Source: Takakia lepidozioides (lineage: Eukaryota > Streptophyta > Takakiopsida > Takakiales > Takakiaceae). From it: DNA of 64,000 bases. Each line of letters starts with the position of its first letter. Position 1 is the stretch's first letter. The translations under genes and the position numbers were made by a program. The notes beneath the pieces were generated by a model. That model was not told the origin of the DNA. It saw only the letters and a list, made by a program, of their open reading frames with translations, and did not search any database. Where the stretch lies: the NCBI GenBank assembly GCA_030704615.1, contig CM060732.1, positions 75,437,053-75,501,052 of the forward strand. The letters are read 5' to 3'. Shown piece by piece: positions 35,736 to 46,310 of this stretch.

Positions 35736-36064
35736 AACACTTCTATACCATCCCAATCTCTTGACATGGTCAAAAATCTATCCGATAATTTTGTGCAGAA
35801 CACTTACAACACCGCTACAAAACGAAAAAGATTTAGTTGAAAAAATGAAGATAGTATTTTAATTAACATTATGACTGAAAATCCTAATATTTCTTTTCAT
35901 GATAAAGCAAACTTGTTTTGGTATCCAAACCCACTTTTGAAAAATCACATAAACAAATAGTAAACCATTTAAAGTATTTATCAAAAACATATGTTGTAAA
36001 CCAATCTATATTTACTACACATAATCCATGAATACAGCAAACGGATGACAGTCCAAATTCTCCT

Positions 36065-36990
36065 TTGCCCAATGTTCAACAAGAAAATGACATTATACAA
36101 AGCATTAACATAATAAAATTTCAGAAACAAATAAAGGATACCCCCACATATTTTTGTATATGCTGCCAAATGTTATGTTTCCTGAAACAAGTTCAAAAAA
36201 TAAAAAATAATTTGGCACGGCAGTTATCAATTTACTTTAACAGACACATAGATGAAATTGTTCTATCATATATATGTAAAAATATTTATCTGCAATTAAA
36301 AACAATAAAATACCTAAATATCAAGTTCCCCATACAATATGTACAAACATTGTTTTGCCCTCCATGCAAAAATTGACACAACTAGAAGAACGACTTATAT
36401 CCCCTCGTTTAGAATTTGTCCAAATATATAAGCTACATGGCCATGGACAATATAAGATGCATGGAAGTGTAATTAATGTTGTATTAGATGTTGATCATAC
36501 ACAAACAATACTGCCACGCCTCCCTTACGATGATGCTACTTTAGGTATTTACCTTAAAAGACGACTACAGTATAAATCTCCATATCTAGCAGGTAACATT
36601 CGACCTAATGTTGTTATGTTGGCTCTACATGATTTACTTCAAACCCCATTATATGTAGATTTAAATATAACAATTCATCCTCAATGGGCAAGCCTTTTTG
36701 CTTTACATAATCAAAATCAGAGTGATGATCATGACATAGATAGAGATGTTAATGACACAAATGATACATTTGAAGAAGAACAAGACAATGTTGAAACATA
36801 TACTATGATTCACAATTTTTTACATTATGAAACAATCCATGATTATGAAAATGAAATTTTGTCCGTAGCACCAGCAGAAAAATCTCATCCCATAGGACTT
36901 TTCAAAGACAAATACAGTGAAGAATTGAATTTCCCAACTTTATTTTTTGGCTGTTCTCGAAAACCTGATATTTACAAAAACTTTTCATAA
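36065..36990 (+). pseudogene. Helitron N-terminal region with DUF6570-like domain
   Basis: The first frame (36065-36376) has CICCQMLCF and ends CPPCKN, resembling the paired-cysteine region preceding this domain. The overlapping second frame (36355-36990) reads TQLEERLISPRLEFVQIYKL, then QYKMHGSVINVVLDVD, YLKRRLQYKSPYLAGNIRP, an Asp/Glu-rich linker and EELNFPTLFFGCSRKP. This order is what I know from Helentron-type Helitron proteins. A +1 change between the two frames and stops after 36,990 mark it as dead. Confidence 0.7.
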
Positions 36991-37254
36991 CAACAAATAG
37001 CACAGTGCGAATTACTACACAAAAATCATAACTTTTGTACAAATATACCCAATTTGTTTTTCAAAGCTTCTAAAGTATGTATTTCTAAAGTCATGTCATC
37101 AAGCTCGATTCAAATTCGGAAAGGTACATTGAAGAGGACTACTAACAGCCGCTGAGGTTTGTGGTAATCCAAATATAGATCGAATTCTAAATTCATATAT
37201 TGGTTTTCGAGATTTAAAAAGCTTGAGAACATCTCCAGATTATTTAGAAGACCT

Positions 37255-39041
37255 ACGAAAAAACTTATTTGCAATGATTCGACAATTAGGTCCACCAACT
37301 TTTTTCATAACTCTTACTAGTGCTGAACGATTGTGGGAACCTTTAATTCAAGCACTTCACAAACTAAACTATGAAAAATTTAAATATACCTAACAAAATT
37401 GAGGATTTAGAACCGACACATATTGCAAAACTAATCCAAACTGATCCTATAACATGTGCTAGATACTACGACCATCGTACAACAGCTTTTCGAAAAATGA
37501 TAAAAAAAGAACCCAACCTTCTTGGTAAAGTAGAAGATTTCTTTTTCGTTACTGAGTTCCAAAGCAAAGGAAGTGAACATGACCATGGTCTCATTTGGAT
37601 CAAAGATGCTCCATTATTTACAATTGATAATAATGATAAAATTCAATCTTTTGTGCAAAAATTTATTTCATGTGAAGCATCACTTTTACCACTTCATTTA
37701 CAAGATGTGCAATCCCATAAACACACACGTACATGTAGTAAAAAAACCCAACCTATATGTAGATTCCATTACCCTTTACCACCTATGCCTTCCACTCAAA
37801 TTCTTGCCCCGCTTGAAGAAAATGAAATAGTTTCAACATTACGTGCTCATTTACAAGCTCAAGCCAATAAAATCTTTTTAAAACTACATGAAATGAATAT
37901 GGGTGAAGATATTACTTTCACTGAATTTCTACAATCTTTAACATTAGACGAAAACACGTATATCTTAGCTTTACGAAGTCGATTAACTAAGCCACAAATA
38001 TTTCTTGAACGTACTCCCAAAAATATACGAACGAACGCATTTCCTAAACATGTAGCATACCTATGGTGTGCAAACACAGACATACAATATATTTTAGATC
38101 CATATGCTGCTGCCACTTATTGTACATCTTACATGACAAAACTAGACAAAACAATAACATTTGAATTATGTACAATCATCCAAAAATGTGTTGCTGACAA
38201 AGTAGATTTTGATACACGAATAATAAAGTTGGGTAATGCTTTCTTAAATTCTCAACAAATGTCTGCCCAACTTGCAACCTACTTAGTTTTATCACTTCCT
38301 TTGCATCATAGCTCTTGCTCATTTAAGTTTATTAATACCTCACCTTGTCAAAATAGGGCATTTGTGCTAAAACCTCAAAGTGCATTAGAAAAATTAGATC
38401 CACATTCCACTGACGTTATGTGTCCCTCTATTATAGATAGGTACGTACGCAGGCCTATGGAATTGGATTCTTTATCTTTAGCTGAATTTTCTTCATCATA
38501 TAATATTATAAATAATAAATTTATCAAATGTAAAAAAATGAAAGTAATAAGATTTGTTCACTACAATAAACATAAAGATATAGAAAACTGGGCAAGAGAA
38601 CACCTTCTTTTATACCATCATTTTCGAGGACGAGAAGAACAACAAATAGGTATTCATAACACATGGCATGAAGCATATTCTGAACATGCCCAATCTATAT
38701 CACAAATAAAATCTCTTTTTACATATAAACTTCATGTGCAACAGGACACAGACTCCAATGTTGGTTGGGATGACTTACAAACTTGTTCATTTGAATTGTC
38801 AAACCACCATAACCAAAATATGTGGACAAACATTGATCATCAAAGCAATGACGACGACAACATGCACTTTGCTATTCCAATAACAGATAATAGTAATACA
38901 GAGACATATAACATTCACGATGTTTTTTACATTAGACCCCGTAATACACGCATAACATCCGTTCACAATGAAAATAACTCTTCTTTATCAAGATGCCCAA
39001 CCCTAATGGATGAACAACAATTTCGTTGTCTTCTAAGATAG
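37255..39041 (+). pseudogene. Helitron Rep (HUH, two-tyrosine) region
   Basis: From 37,255 one frame reads KNLFAMIRQLGPPTFFITLT followed by SAERLWEP. Near 37,375 it shifts into the long frame that ends at 39041. That frame carries EFQSKGSEHDHGLIWIKDAP (the HxH metal site), CRFHYPLPPMPSTQIL, the line DIQYILDPYAAATYCTSYMTK split here as DPYAAATY and CTSYMTK (YxxxY, the two catalytic tyrosines), and a downstream region rich in His/Asn. Wild-type Helitron proteins continue into a PIF1-like helicase; here only its first residues survive after a stop at 39,041. Confidence 0.8.
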
Positions 39042-39172
39042 CTTAATCCAAAACAAAGATGCATTTTTGACGATTGTATGTTCCGCAAAAGAGTACACCC
39101 CACTAAACCAATACATTTATTTCTAACAGGAGGTGCCTGGTACATGTAAAACATTTACATTAAAACTGGTAC
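39042..39172 (+). pseudogene. Helicase start with broken Walker A
   Basis: After the stop, the frame LNPKQRCIFDDCMF ... HLFLTGGA leads into the Walker A. A one-base insertion shifts the frame, and the rest reads GTCKTFTLKLV in the next frame, with Cys where Gly is expected. Homology ends about ten bases later. Confidence 0.65.
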
Positions 39173-39174
39173 AC

Positions 39175-40374
39175 CAGAGGTGCGTCCTTTCCGGGCTTAG
39201 GTGGGCCTCGACAAAGGAGACGCACTTAGATACATGCGAACTTGCACTTGGTCTTAGATTTCAATTCTTCACACATGGGCCAACGACATAGGCTACCCTA
39301 TAGGTCGCACTTGGACTTCGTGAAAAATAGCAAAGTGGGCTTTCCTGGAACAATGACGTGGAGATCTCCCAAACTGCAGGGTCTCTAGACATAGGGGATT
39401 ACACTTGGACAAAGATGACATTGGACAGTTGGGCCTACCCTATATGAAGCGAGACGTTTGTTTTGTTTTGTTTGTTTGTTTTGTCACGTTGAGATGTCCC
39501 AAACCGCGGTGCCCCAGCCCTGGTGCTTGGTACCGTTGGAAAGCCCTCGATGAGGAGGGGTGCACCGGCTTGGTCTCATGATTTTTGGACGTGCGGTGTA
39601 GGAGATGTGGAATTTCAAGTACTTTTGGTCGTCGGAAATTCGGGAAAAATAGCAAGTGGGCATTCCTGGGACAATGATTGGAGCCTCGACAGGAGAGATA
39701 TCAAGGGAAAGGTCTCCGGTTTCTAGGCTTTGTGAAAAAATAATAATTAGATGTGGCTTGCTTCATCTATCACTTGGACTTAGATGACATTGGAGACTTG
39801 GGCCAACGGCACATGCTACCCAGAAATTCGGGGAAAATAACAAAGTGGGCTTTTAAGGACAATGATTGGAGCCTCGACGGGAGATATATCATTAATGATT
39901 TGATGTATTACTACTAAATCACTCAATAAATTCATGGAAAACAATAAATTGAAGCTACCCCTATGAGGAGATATGGAATTTCAAGTACTTTTGGTTACTG
40001 GAAATTCATGAAAAATAGCAAAGACAGAAACCCATCAATATATGAAACAAGGTAGAATATCCATCTATGAAGCGAGGTTGTTGTTTGGTTTTTTCTATCG
40101 AATTTCAAATACTTTTGGTTGCTGGGAATTCTTGCTACTCAATAAATTCATGGAAAACAACAAAGTTTTCAGTCGAATTTCAAGTACTTTTGGTCGCCGA
40201 AAATTCGTGAAAATAGCAAAGACAGAAACCCATCAATATATAAAATGAGGTAGAATATCCATCTATGAAGGGAGGTTGTTGTTTGTTTGTTTTGTTTTGT
40301 AGCTTTCCAATCTTTGAATCACATTACATTGTTGTTCATTTTGTTGTTCATTCATGTACCACACATTCTTTGTA
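39175..40374 (+). repeat. (TTTTG)n-linked repeat family, middle block
   Basis: A near-complete copy lies at about 39,460-39,725, with further partial copies (AATTTCAAGTACTTTTGGT at about 39,975, 40,105 and 40,180). CCATCTATGAAG blocks occur twice, at about 40,060 and 40,258. It is continuous with the blocks on the far sides of the Helitron and the LTR element. Confidence 0.7.
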
Positions 40375-40379
40375 ACTAA

Positions 40380-41002
40380 TGTCAAGGACGAGAACATGAC
40401 TGAACACAAACAAGAGATCAAACTAGAGGTACAAGACTAGACAAGAAGTCAAGATCGGCATGGCCGAATGCATGATGAATAAATAGGAATCAAGACGATC
40501 TTTATAACAATGAACAAAAGTACAAGATATTGGAATATGACTTGAATACTGGAATGCTGGAAACTGGACTTGAGTACCAGATACTAGAAACTGGGCTAGA
40601 GTACTGGGAACTAGAAACAAGAGTAGCTTAAACTGGTGTTGGCGAGACTGAAGAGTGTCCAGTCTCGCCTCCTATATATACTGGCTACTAAGAAGGTTCC
40701 CTAAGAAGCTTCTCCTATGGAGGTTTCTTGCTGGAGAAGTTTCCAAGATTAAACAAAGGTTTCTTGATGGAGAAGCTTCCTTAAACAAATGAGATATCTT
40801 TGATGGAGAAGTTTCTTCAAAATGAAGCTTCCTGAGCAGTTTCCCAAGTTACTCTTGGTAATTTGGTAAACTCTCAGTAACTTGATAAGTAATGGTAAAT
40901 CATGATAAATCACAGTAAATCATGGTAATTTTTGATAACTTGATAACTTGGTAATTTCTGGTATTTACTCCTGGTAAGTTCTTCTGGGCTATGTCCATGA
41001 CA
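40380..41002 (-). repeat. 3' LTR (623 bases, full length)
   Basis: In element sense it runs 41002 to 40380. U3 holds short repeats (TTGATGGAGAAGCTTCC-type blocks at about 40,725-40,815; GGTAAATCATGATAAATCA blocks at about 40,890-40,930). A TATATATAGG box lies at 40680-40671. A perfect 10-base hairpin stem (GGCGAGACTG at 40641-40650 with CAGTCTCGCC at 40660-40669) follows the TATA box. Confidence 0.92.
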
Positions 41003-41018
41003 TCACCCCCTCCTCTAG
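41003..41018 (-). other. Polypurine tract
   Basis: On the element strand, GAGGAGGGGGTGA abuts the 3' LTR directly, the expected plus-strand primer of an LTR retrotransposon. Confidence 0.75.
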
Positions 41019-41533
41019 CGCCGAGTTCCTCGAGGAGCGGTAAAATCTTGGACTTGCTTAGAGTTGGAGAAAATCCAAATCTGGCAAATGGTACTTGCCA
41101 AGTATTCGGCTCGTCGTTCTTGACTCAAATAATTTATAGGTCCTTACAACCATCGATAGTGTCCAACACCTTGAACTTATGACCACGCAGTGATTTGAGC
41201 ATTCTGATTTTCGAAGCTGACTTTAAACATGATTTCGTTGCCTCAACCTCCAACAGAATTATCAGACTTCGAGTGGACTCCACTTGCCGTCGTACGGGGT
41301 CCAGACGAGGAAGTACGCGTCGCATTGGTGGTCCATCGTCTCGAGAGCGTCGGCGTGATGTTGAAGGTCGTGAGAGTCGGAACGGCTGATCTAATAGCTG
41401 GGTAAGTGACAACTCCAAGTGTAGCTATATATACTGATGTGTGGTGCTCCTCCCTCCTTAGTGTATATCAAGTACATTGAATGTGGAGTCTTCACCTTGA
41501 AGCTAACTTGGCTGACATCATCGTTGTGACGTC

Positions 41534-41962
41534 TTATTGACGTGTAGCTCGGGGCTTAGCTAGATATCGTTGATGAAACTTTTGGACTTTGTCAGATGCA
41601 TTGGCGAAGTTGGATGAAGGTTCCCACGTTCGTTCGCTGATGTCGTAACCTTTCCAATGTACGAAATACTCAAGACGTTTATACTTGATGCGAGAGTCTA
41701 GGACTTCGTCGACTTCATACTCAATTTCCTGATTGACTTCGATTGGTGGAGGTGGTACAGAGACTCTCCATGGAATATTCGATGGATGATACAACTCCAA
41801 TAATGAAACATGAAAGACTGGATGGATGTACATACTTCGTGGGAGTTCAAGCCGAAAACTGACCGGATTTATTTGTCGAATAATTTTGAATGGTCTCAGG
41901 CGTTGATAATCCAATTTCCTTGATGGTCGCGAGGTTTGTATGTCCCGTCGAAGAAGCCACAC
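41534..41962 (-). pseudogene. Integrase C-terminus and chromodomain
   Basis: GPY/F-like part: DYQRLRPFKIIRQINPVSFR and HPVFHVSLLELYHPSNIP. The chromodomain follows, YEVDEVLDSRIKYKRLEYFV then HWKGYDISERTWEPSSNF, with the aromatic residues that read methylated histone tails. Its position after the integrase is typical of chromoviruses and is thought to guide insertion to marked chromatin. Ends with a stop at 41534. Confidence 0.88.
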
Positions 41963-41980
41963 ACGATCTCTGACCTTGAA

Positions 41981-42704
41981 CTATGGTTGGAGTTGACGAC
42001 GTTGATCTGCATACTCCTTGTATTGCTTTTGAGCTTCTGCAAGGTGAGATGTAAGCTCATTATGAATCGTAGCAAGATGAGTAGCAAAATTTTCTGCAGC
42101 AGGGCTTCCAACAGTTTTCATGTGGAAAGGGTTTGCTCGAGGATGATGACCATAATTGGAGAAAAATGGAGTTTGTTTGGTCGAAGAATGTATAGTGTTG
42201 TTGTAGGCAAACTCAGCCAATGACAAAAAGTCCGTCCAATTATCTTGGTGATAATTTATCATACAACGACGATACTGCTCCAAAATCTGGTTTACACGTT
42301 CGGTTTGACCATCAGTCTGTGGATGATTAGCTGTAGAGAGGTTGATCTTAGTATCCAATATGTGAAATAATCTCCTCCAGAAATTTGATATGAAACTGTG
42401 GTCCTCGATCAGATACGATGACCTTCGGGAGTCCATGAATGCGGTAGATATTATTGAGGAAGAGTCTTGCAGTTTCCTCGCCGGTAACCGTCTTATTACA
42501 TAGAATGAAATGTGTCATCATCGTAAAACGATCTACAATAACAAGGATTAAATCGGTGGTCTTGGAAATTGGAAGGTCCGTAATAAAGTCCATAGATACG
42601 GACGACCATGGACCCTTGGGAATGGGTAATGTTTGAAGAAGGCCGTAAGGTCGATGTCGTGGTCCCTTCGTTCTACCACAATAGTCCCTGGATATCAACT
42701 CCAA
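41981..42704 (-). pseudogene. Integrase core
   Basis: Two overlapping frames together hold the DDE triad: MDFITDLP (first D), VIVSDRGPQFH (second D) and ANHPQTDGQTERVNQILEQY (E), followed by NNTIHSSTKQTPFFSNYGHH. A frame change near 42,350-42,436 breaks it. Confidence 0.88.
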
Positions 42705-42727
42705 TGTTTTGTTGAAGCCGAAATATC

Positions 42728-43228
42728 CTACACCCGGAAGATCATGACATGTTTGAAGAATTCGAAGTCGTGTAGGTCCTGGAGGTACATAGAGAAGTCC
42801 CTTGAAGTAAAATAAGCCAATTCGAAGTCGTTTGTAACATGTGGATTGTCTCGAGGTTGATTTAGTTGACTTCGTAGTGTCGTAGCAAAATGGTCGCTCT
42901 TCAGTGCTTCCTGAATCTCCTTTATGATCTCTGCATCGTCATAGGTGGACATGGATAGCATATTCAATTGGAGATTTGTTGGTTTCAAGATGATGGATTT
43001 TTGTTGGTCAAAAGCTGCATCCTCTTCTTTTGGAGCAGGATACGATCGTCGAGAAAGAGCATCTGGTTTTCCTTGAAGATGTCCGGGACGGTAGGTAATA
43101 ACAAAATCAAACCTTGCTAGTGACATACTCCATCTCGTTTGACGTCGATTCAAAATACGAGCACTCATAAAATATTCGAGGTTTTTGTGATCGGTATAGA
43201 CAATGACCTGATGTTTAGCTCCCTCCAA
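42728..43228 (-). pseudogene. RNase H C-terminal part
   Basis: [20 protein letters not shown] and then [17 protein letters not shown] are conserved in Ty3-type RNase H. The more upstream RNase H residues lie in other frames up to about 43,400. Confidence 0.85.
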
Positions 43229-43229
43229 T

Positions 43230-44695
43230 AGATGTCGTCACTTCTCAAAAACATCGATAATCGCTAGAAGTTCTTTGTCATGGATTTAATAATTGATCTC
43301 CGCGACGGAAAATTTGCAAGATTGAAAACCAACAGGGTGGAATCGGCCATCTGTACCGTATTGAGAGAGTACCGCGCCAAGTGTAAAGTCCGATGTATCT
43401 ACTTCTAAGAAGAATGGTTTAGATCTGCATATACCATTATTGGAGCCGTTGTAAATGTCTGCTTCAGTCTTTCAAATGCCTGGTCAGCCTTCTCGTCCCA
43501 TATAAATTTGTCATTCTCTGTGAGTCGTGTCAATGGTGCAGCAATTTTGGAATAGTCATTGATGAAGATTCGATAGAAATTTGCAAAGCCCAGAAAACAT
43601 TGTACATCTCAGACCGAAGTTGGTTTAATCCACTCGTTGATGGTTTGTATTTTCTTCTGATCCATAAAGACGCATTTGTCGGAAATAATGTAGCCCAGAA
43701 ATTCGACCTCAGATTGATGGAAAAGACATTTCTCCAACTTTTCATATAGTCATTTTTCTCTTAATTTATCAAGGACAAGGCGTACATGGCGGCCATGTTC
43801 TTCTTCATTCTGTGAAAATATCAAAATGTCGTCCAAATAGATGATTAGAAAGTCATCTAAAAATTCTCGAAAGAAGTCATTCATCATATGTTGGAAAATT
43901 GCTGGAGCATTTGTAAGACCGAAAGACATAACACTGTATTCAAAATGTCCATACTTTGTTCGAAAAGCTGTTTTCCATTCGTTTTTTTTTAAATCCGTAC
44001 AAGGTTATAAGCTCATCTCAAGGCGATTTTGGTGAAAATCTTCGCTCGTCCCAGCTGGTCGAGAAGCCCAGAAATCAGCGGCAACGGATAGCGATTCTTG
44101 ATTGTGACTTTGTTGAGACTGCGTTAGTCGACACACATGCATAATGATCTGTTTTTTTTTTTTTCACAAACAAGATAGGCGCCCCCGCGAGTGATTTTGA
44201 ATATCGGATGAAGTGCTTCGACAAATTTTCATCAATGTATTTACGTAATGCAGCCAACTCCGTCTGGGATAAGTTTATATTTGGGCCGAATGGTGGATGG
44301 GCTCCTTCTTGTAACCCAATTGCACAGTCATAAGGTCGATGTTCTGGCAATATGTCTGCATTTTTCTTCTCGAAGATATCTTTGAAATCTTGATATTGAG
44401 CGGGTAATGTTGAAGTACATTTGTCTGTTGTGGTCTTGATCGGAGTCGCATAAAGTACAAATGGGTTGAAATATGGGTTGAAATATGGGTTGAAATATGG
44501 GTTGAATACCTTGATATTTCTACATTTTTGTCTTGAAGAAATTTTTCGCGATCGCAAGTCGATGTCGGGATTGTGAAGTACGAACCAGGGAAGTCCAAGG
44601 ATCACATGATTCGTTGGAGACTGGATGACATTGAAAACAATATGTGATGCTTGATCTTTAAGCTTCACTTCAAGTGGTCGAGTTTCATGGTCCAT
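43230..44695 (-). pseudogene. Reverse transcriptase, broken frames
   Basis: The upper frame (44695-44075) contains the end of the protease/linker (PTNHVILGLPWFVLHNPDID), a tandem Asn-Pro-Tyr-Phe stretch, LPEHRPYDCAI and the RT start (LSQTELAALRKYIDENLSKHFI, shown in two parts: LSQTELAALRKYI and NLSKHFIRYSKSLAGAP). Then frames break. The catalytic YLDDILIF can be read on the minus strand near 43,820-43,850. Multiple stops follow. Confidence 0.8.
44458..44512 (-). repeat. In-frame 15-base tandem repeat in pol
   Basis: On plus, GGGTTGAAATAT occurs four times in tandem at 44463-44510 spacing 15. On the coding strand this gives repeated Asn-Pro-Tyr-Phe. It lies in the linker between protease and RT. 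Confidence 0.8.
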
Positions 44696-44701
44696 ATTTC
44701 C

Positions 44702-45124
44702 TTATGCTAACGGTTGTTCATCGATGATTTCAACAGGGGCCGAGAATTTCTTTCTTACAAGCGTTAAATTGTGTTGCTTCGCAAAGTCTTTGTCACTAAA
44801 CACGCTGAAGCGCCCGAGTCTAAAAGTGCTTCTACGGAGATATCTCGATTTTGCATCCTGATCTTTACTGGAACTGTGAAACAAGATACAGGGTCTGGAG
44901 ATAGAAAGACCATTTTTTTTTGTGAGGAATTTGTGGTGTCCAGCCGCATGGTCCCTATTGTGATTGGACATCTTCGTTTTCCAACCTCCTCGTATCGAAC
45001 ACTTGAGTGGTACCCGAGCTTTGAATCTTCTCTTGTTAGGGTAGTTTAATGCCATGTGATCATTTTCTCCGCAATAAAGGCATAATCCATTCGAGCGCCG
45101 TCTTTGTTTTTCATGTGACGTCAA
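44702..45124 (-). pseudogene. Zinc knuckle and aspartic protease region
   Basis: One frame has GLCLYCGENDHMALNYPNK, a CCHC knuckle whose last Cys is Tyr. The protease active site ALLDSGASACLVTK lies in an overlapping frame at 44949-44764, so a frameshift separates knuckle and protease. Confidence 0.8.
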
Positions 45125-45351
45125 TGGCTTGAATCAGACAGCATCAATCTGCATAGGATCATGACCGGATGTCTGATGGATCGTTGTATTTGGTGCCGTA
45201 GTAGCAGCGGTATGGTGCGTCGTCGACCATCCAGATCGCTTCTCTTGACGTCTTTCGAACAAACGATTATCGCATGCAATGACTTGGGTGATGAATTCGC
45301 TCAGTGTACTCACGTTTGGCATTGTCAGCAACAAATATTTAACATCATCTT

Positions 45352-45873
45352 TTAGTCCACATCGAAACTAACTAATGAGGCTCTTCTCATTCCAGTCAAG
45401 GTCGCACGCAAGTTGTCGAAATTCGGCAGCATAAACGGAAGCTGGATGTGCTCATTGTCGAAGATTTCGCATCTTTGTCTCCGCAACTCTCTCTCTCTAT
45501 CATTCTCTCCAAACGTTGCAGTGAACTCGGACATGAACGCTTCAAAATTGTATAGTAAATGCGAATTTTTCTCTAGTACCAGTGCAAACCAAGATAGGGC
45601 AGTGCCTGATAGAAGGGTGCCCACGAATCCCACTTGAATACATTCATCAGAGTAGCGTTGTGGATATAGTCGTAGGAACAATCGTACTTGTTGAACAAAA
45701 CCGCGAAATCTTGATCTCGTCCCATCAAATTTCTCGGGCATGCTGACATTTGGTTCCCTTGTAATCTGTTGAAGATTTGGAGGAACCGTTGCAGTAAGAT
45801 TTGTTGTAGTAGAGACTCGTAAGGTTGAAAATCCATTGTTCGACTCCTTCAACTCTGAAATTTGTTGTTGCAA
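45352..45873 (-). pseudogene. gag capsid region
   Basis: The frame of 173 codons includes MPEKFDGTRSRFRGFVQQVR then LFLRLYPQRY, GTALSWFALVLEKNS and FEAFMSEFTATFGE, matching the retrotransposon gag fold. The downstream gag part continues in the frame at 45334-45134. Confidence 0.85.
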
Positions 45874-46021
45874 ATTGTTGAGAGCATTGCCGAGGTCTTG
45901 AGACTGATCAGCTTGTAGTTGAGTAGTAGAGGCACGAAGTTATTGCATCTCGAGCTGAAGACTCTGCAATGTGGCGACCATTTCCGCAAATGCGCCTTCC
46001 ATCCTAACTAATTAAGGAACA

Positions 46022-46040
46022 GACTTTAGTCTCGCCAAAC
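46022..46040 (-). other. Primer-binding site, probably self-priming
   Basis: Directly inside the 5' LTR the element strand reads GTTTGGCGAGACTAAAGTC. The segment TTGGCGAGACTAAAG is complementary, with one mismatch, to CTTCAGTCTCGCCAA in the LTR (40653-40639), which begins about 27 bases after the TATA box. It does not resemble the initiator-Met tRNA site (TGGTATCAGAGC) used by most plant Ty3 elements. Confidence 0.6.
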
Positions 46041-46305
46041 TGTCAAGGACGAGAACATGACTGAACACAAACAAGATATCAAACTAGAGGTACAAGACTA
46101 GACAAGAAGTCAAGGTCGGCGTGGCCGAATGCATGATAAGTAAATAGGAATCAAGACGATCTTTATCTCTAATTTGGTAAACTCTCGGTAACTTGATAAG
46201 TAATGGTAAATCATGGTAAATCACAATAAATCATGATAACTTTCGGTAACTTGGTAACTTCTGGTATTTACTCCTGGTAAGTTCCTCTGAGCTATGTCCG
46301 TGACA
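46041..46305 (-). repeat. 5' LTR (265 bases, internally deleted)
   Basis: Matches the two ends of the 3' LTR with roughly ten scattered mismatches but lacks about 360 bases, corresponding to about 40,506-40,855 of the other LTR. The missing part includes the TATA box, the hairpin and the U3 repeats. Confidence 0.9.
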
Positions 46306-46310
46306 ACTAA

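Larger units (their letters stand above)
35229..39174 (+). mobile_element. Decayed Helentron-like Helitron, cut off in the helicase
   Basis: An AT-rich island codes on the plus strand, in broken frames, for a rolling-circle transposase. In order: an unrecognised frame (35229-35735), a cysteine-pair region and DUF6570-like domain (36,065-36,990), the Helitron-like N/Rep region with HUH-type and two-tyrosine motifs (37,260-39,041), and the first helicase residues with a damaged Walker A (39,123-39,165). The repeat-family sequence resumes at about 39,175, so the helicase body, any OTU/endonuclease part and the 3' terminus are absent. Codon composition differs sharply from the flanking genes. Confidence 0.8.
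40375..46310 (-). mobile_element. Ty3/gypsy LTR retrotransposon (chromovirus), decayed, with target duplication
   Basis: Left LTR 40380-41002, right LTR 46041-46305. The 5-base target duplication ACTAA lies at 40375-40379 and 46306-46310. The LTRs start TGTCA and end TGACA. The polyprotein reads on the minus strand in the order gag, protease, RT, RNase H, integrase, chromodomain, the Ty3 order. The chromodomain places it among chromoviruses. Numerous stops and frameshifts in all parts and a 5' LTR deletion show it is inactive. It is inserted in the (TTTTG)n-linked repeat field. Confidence 0.92.
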
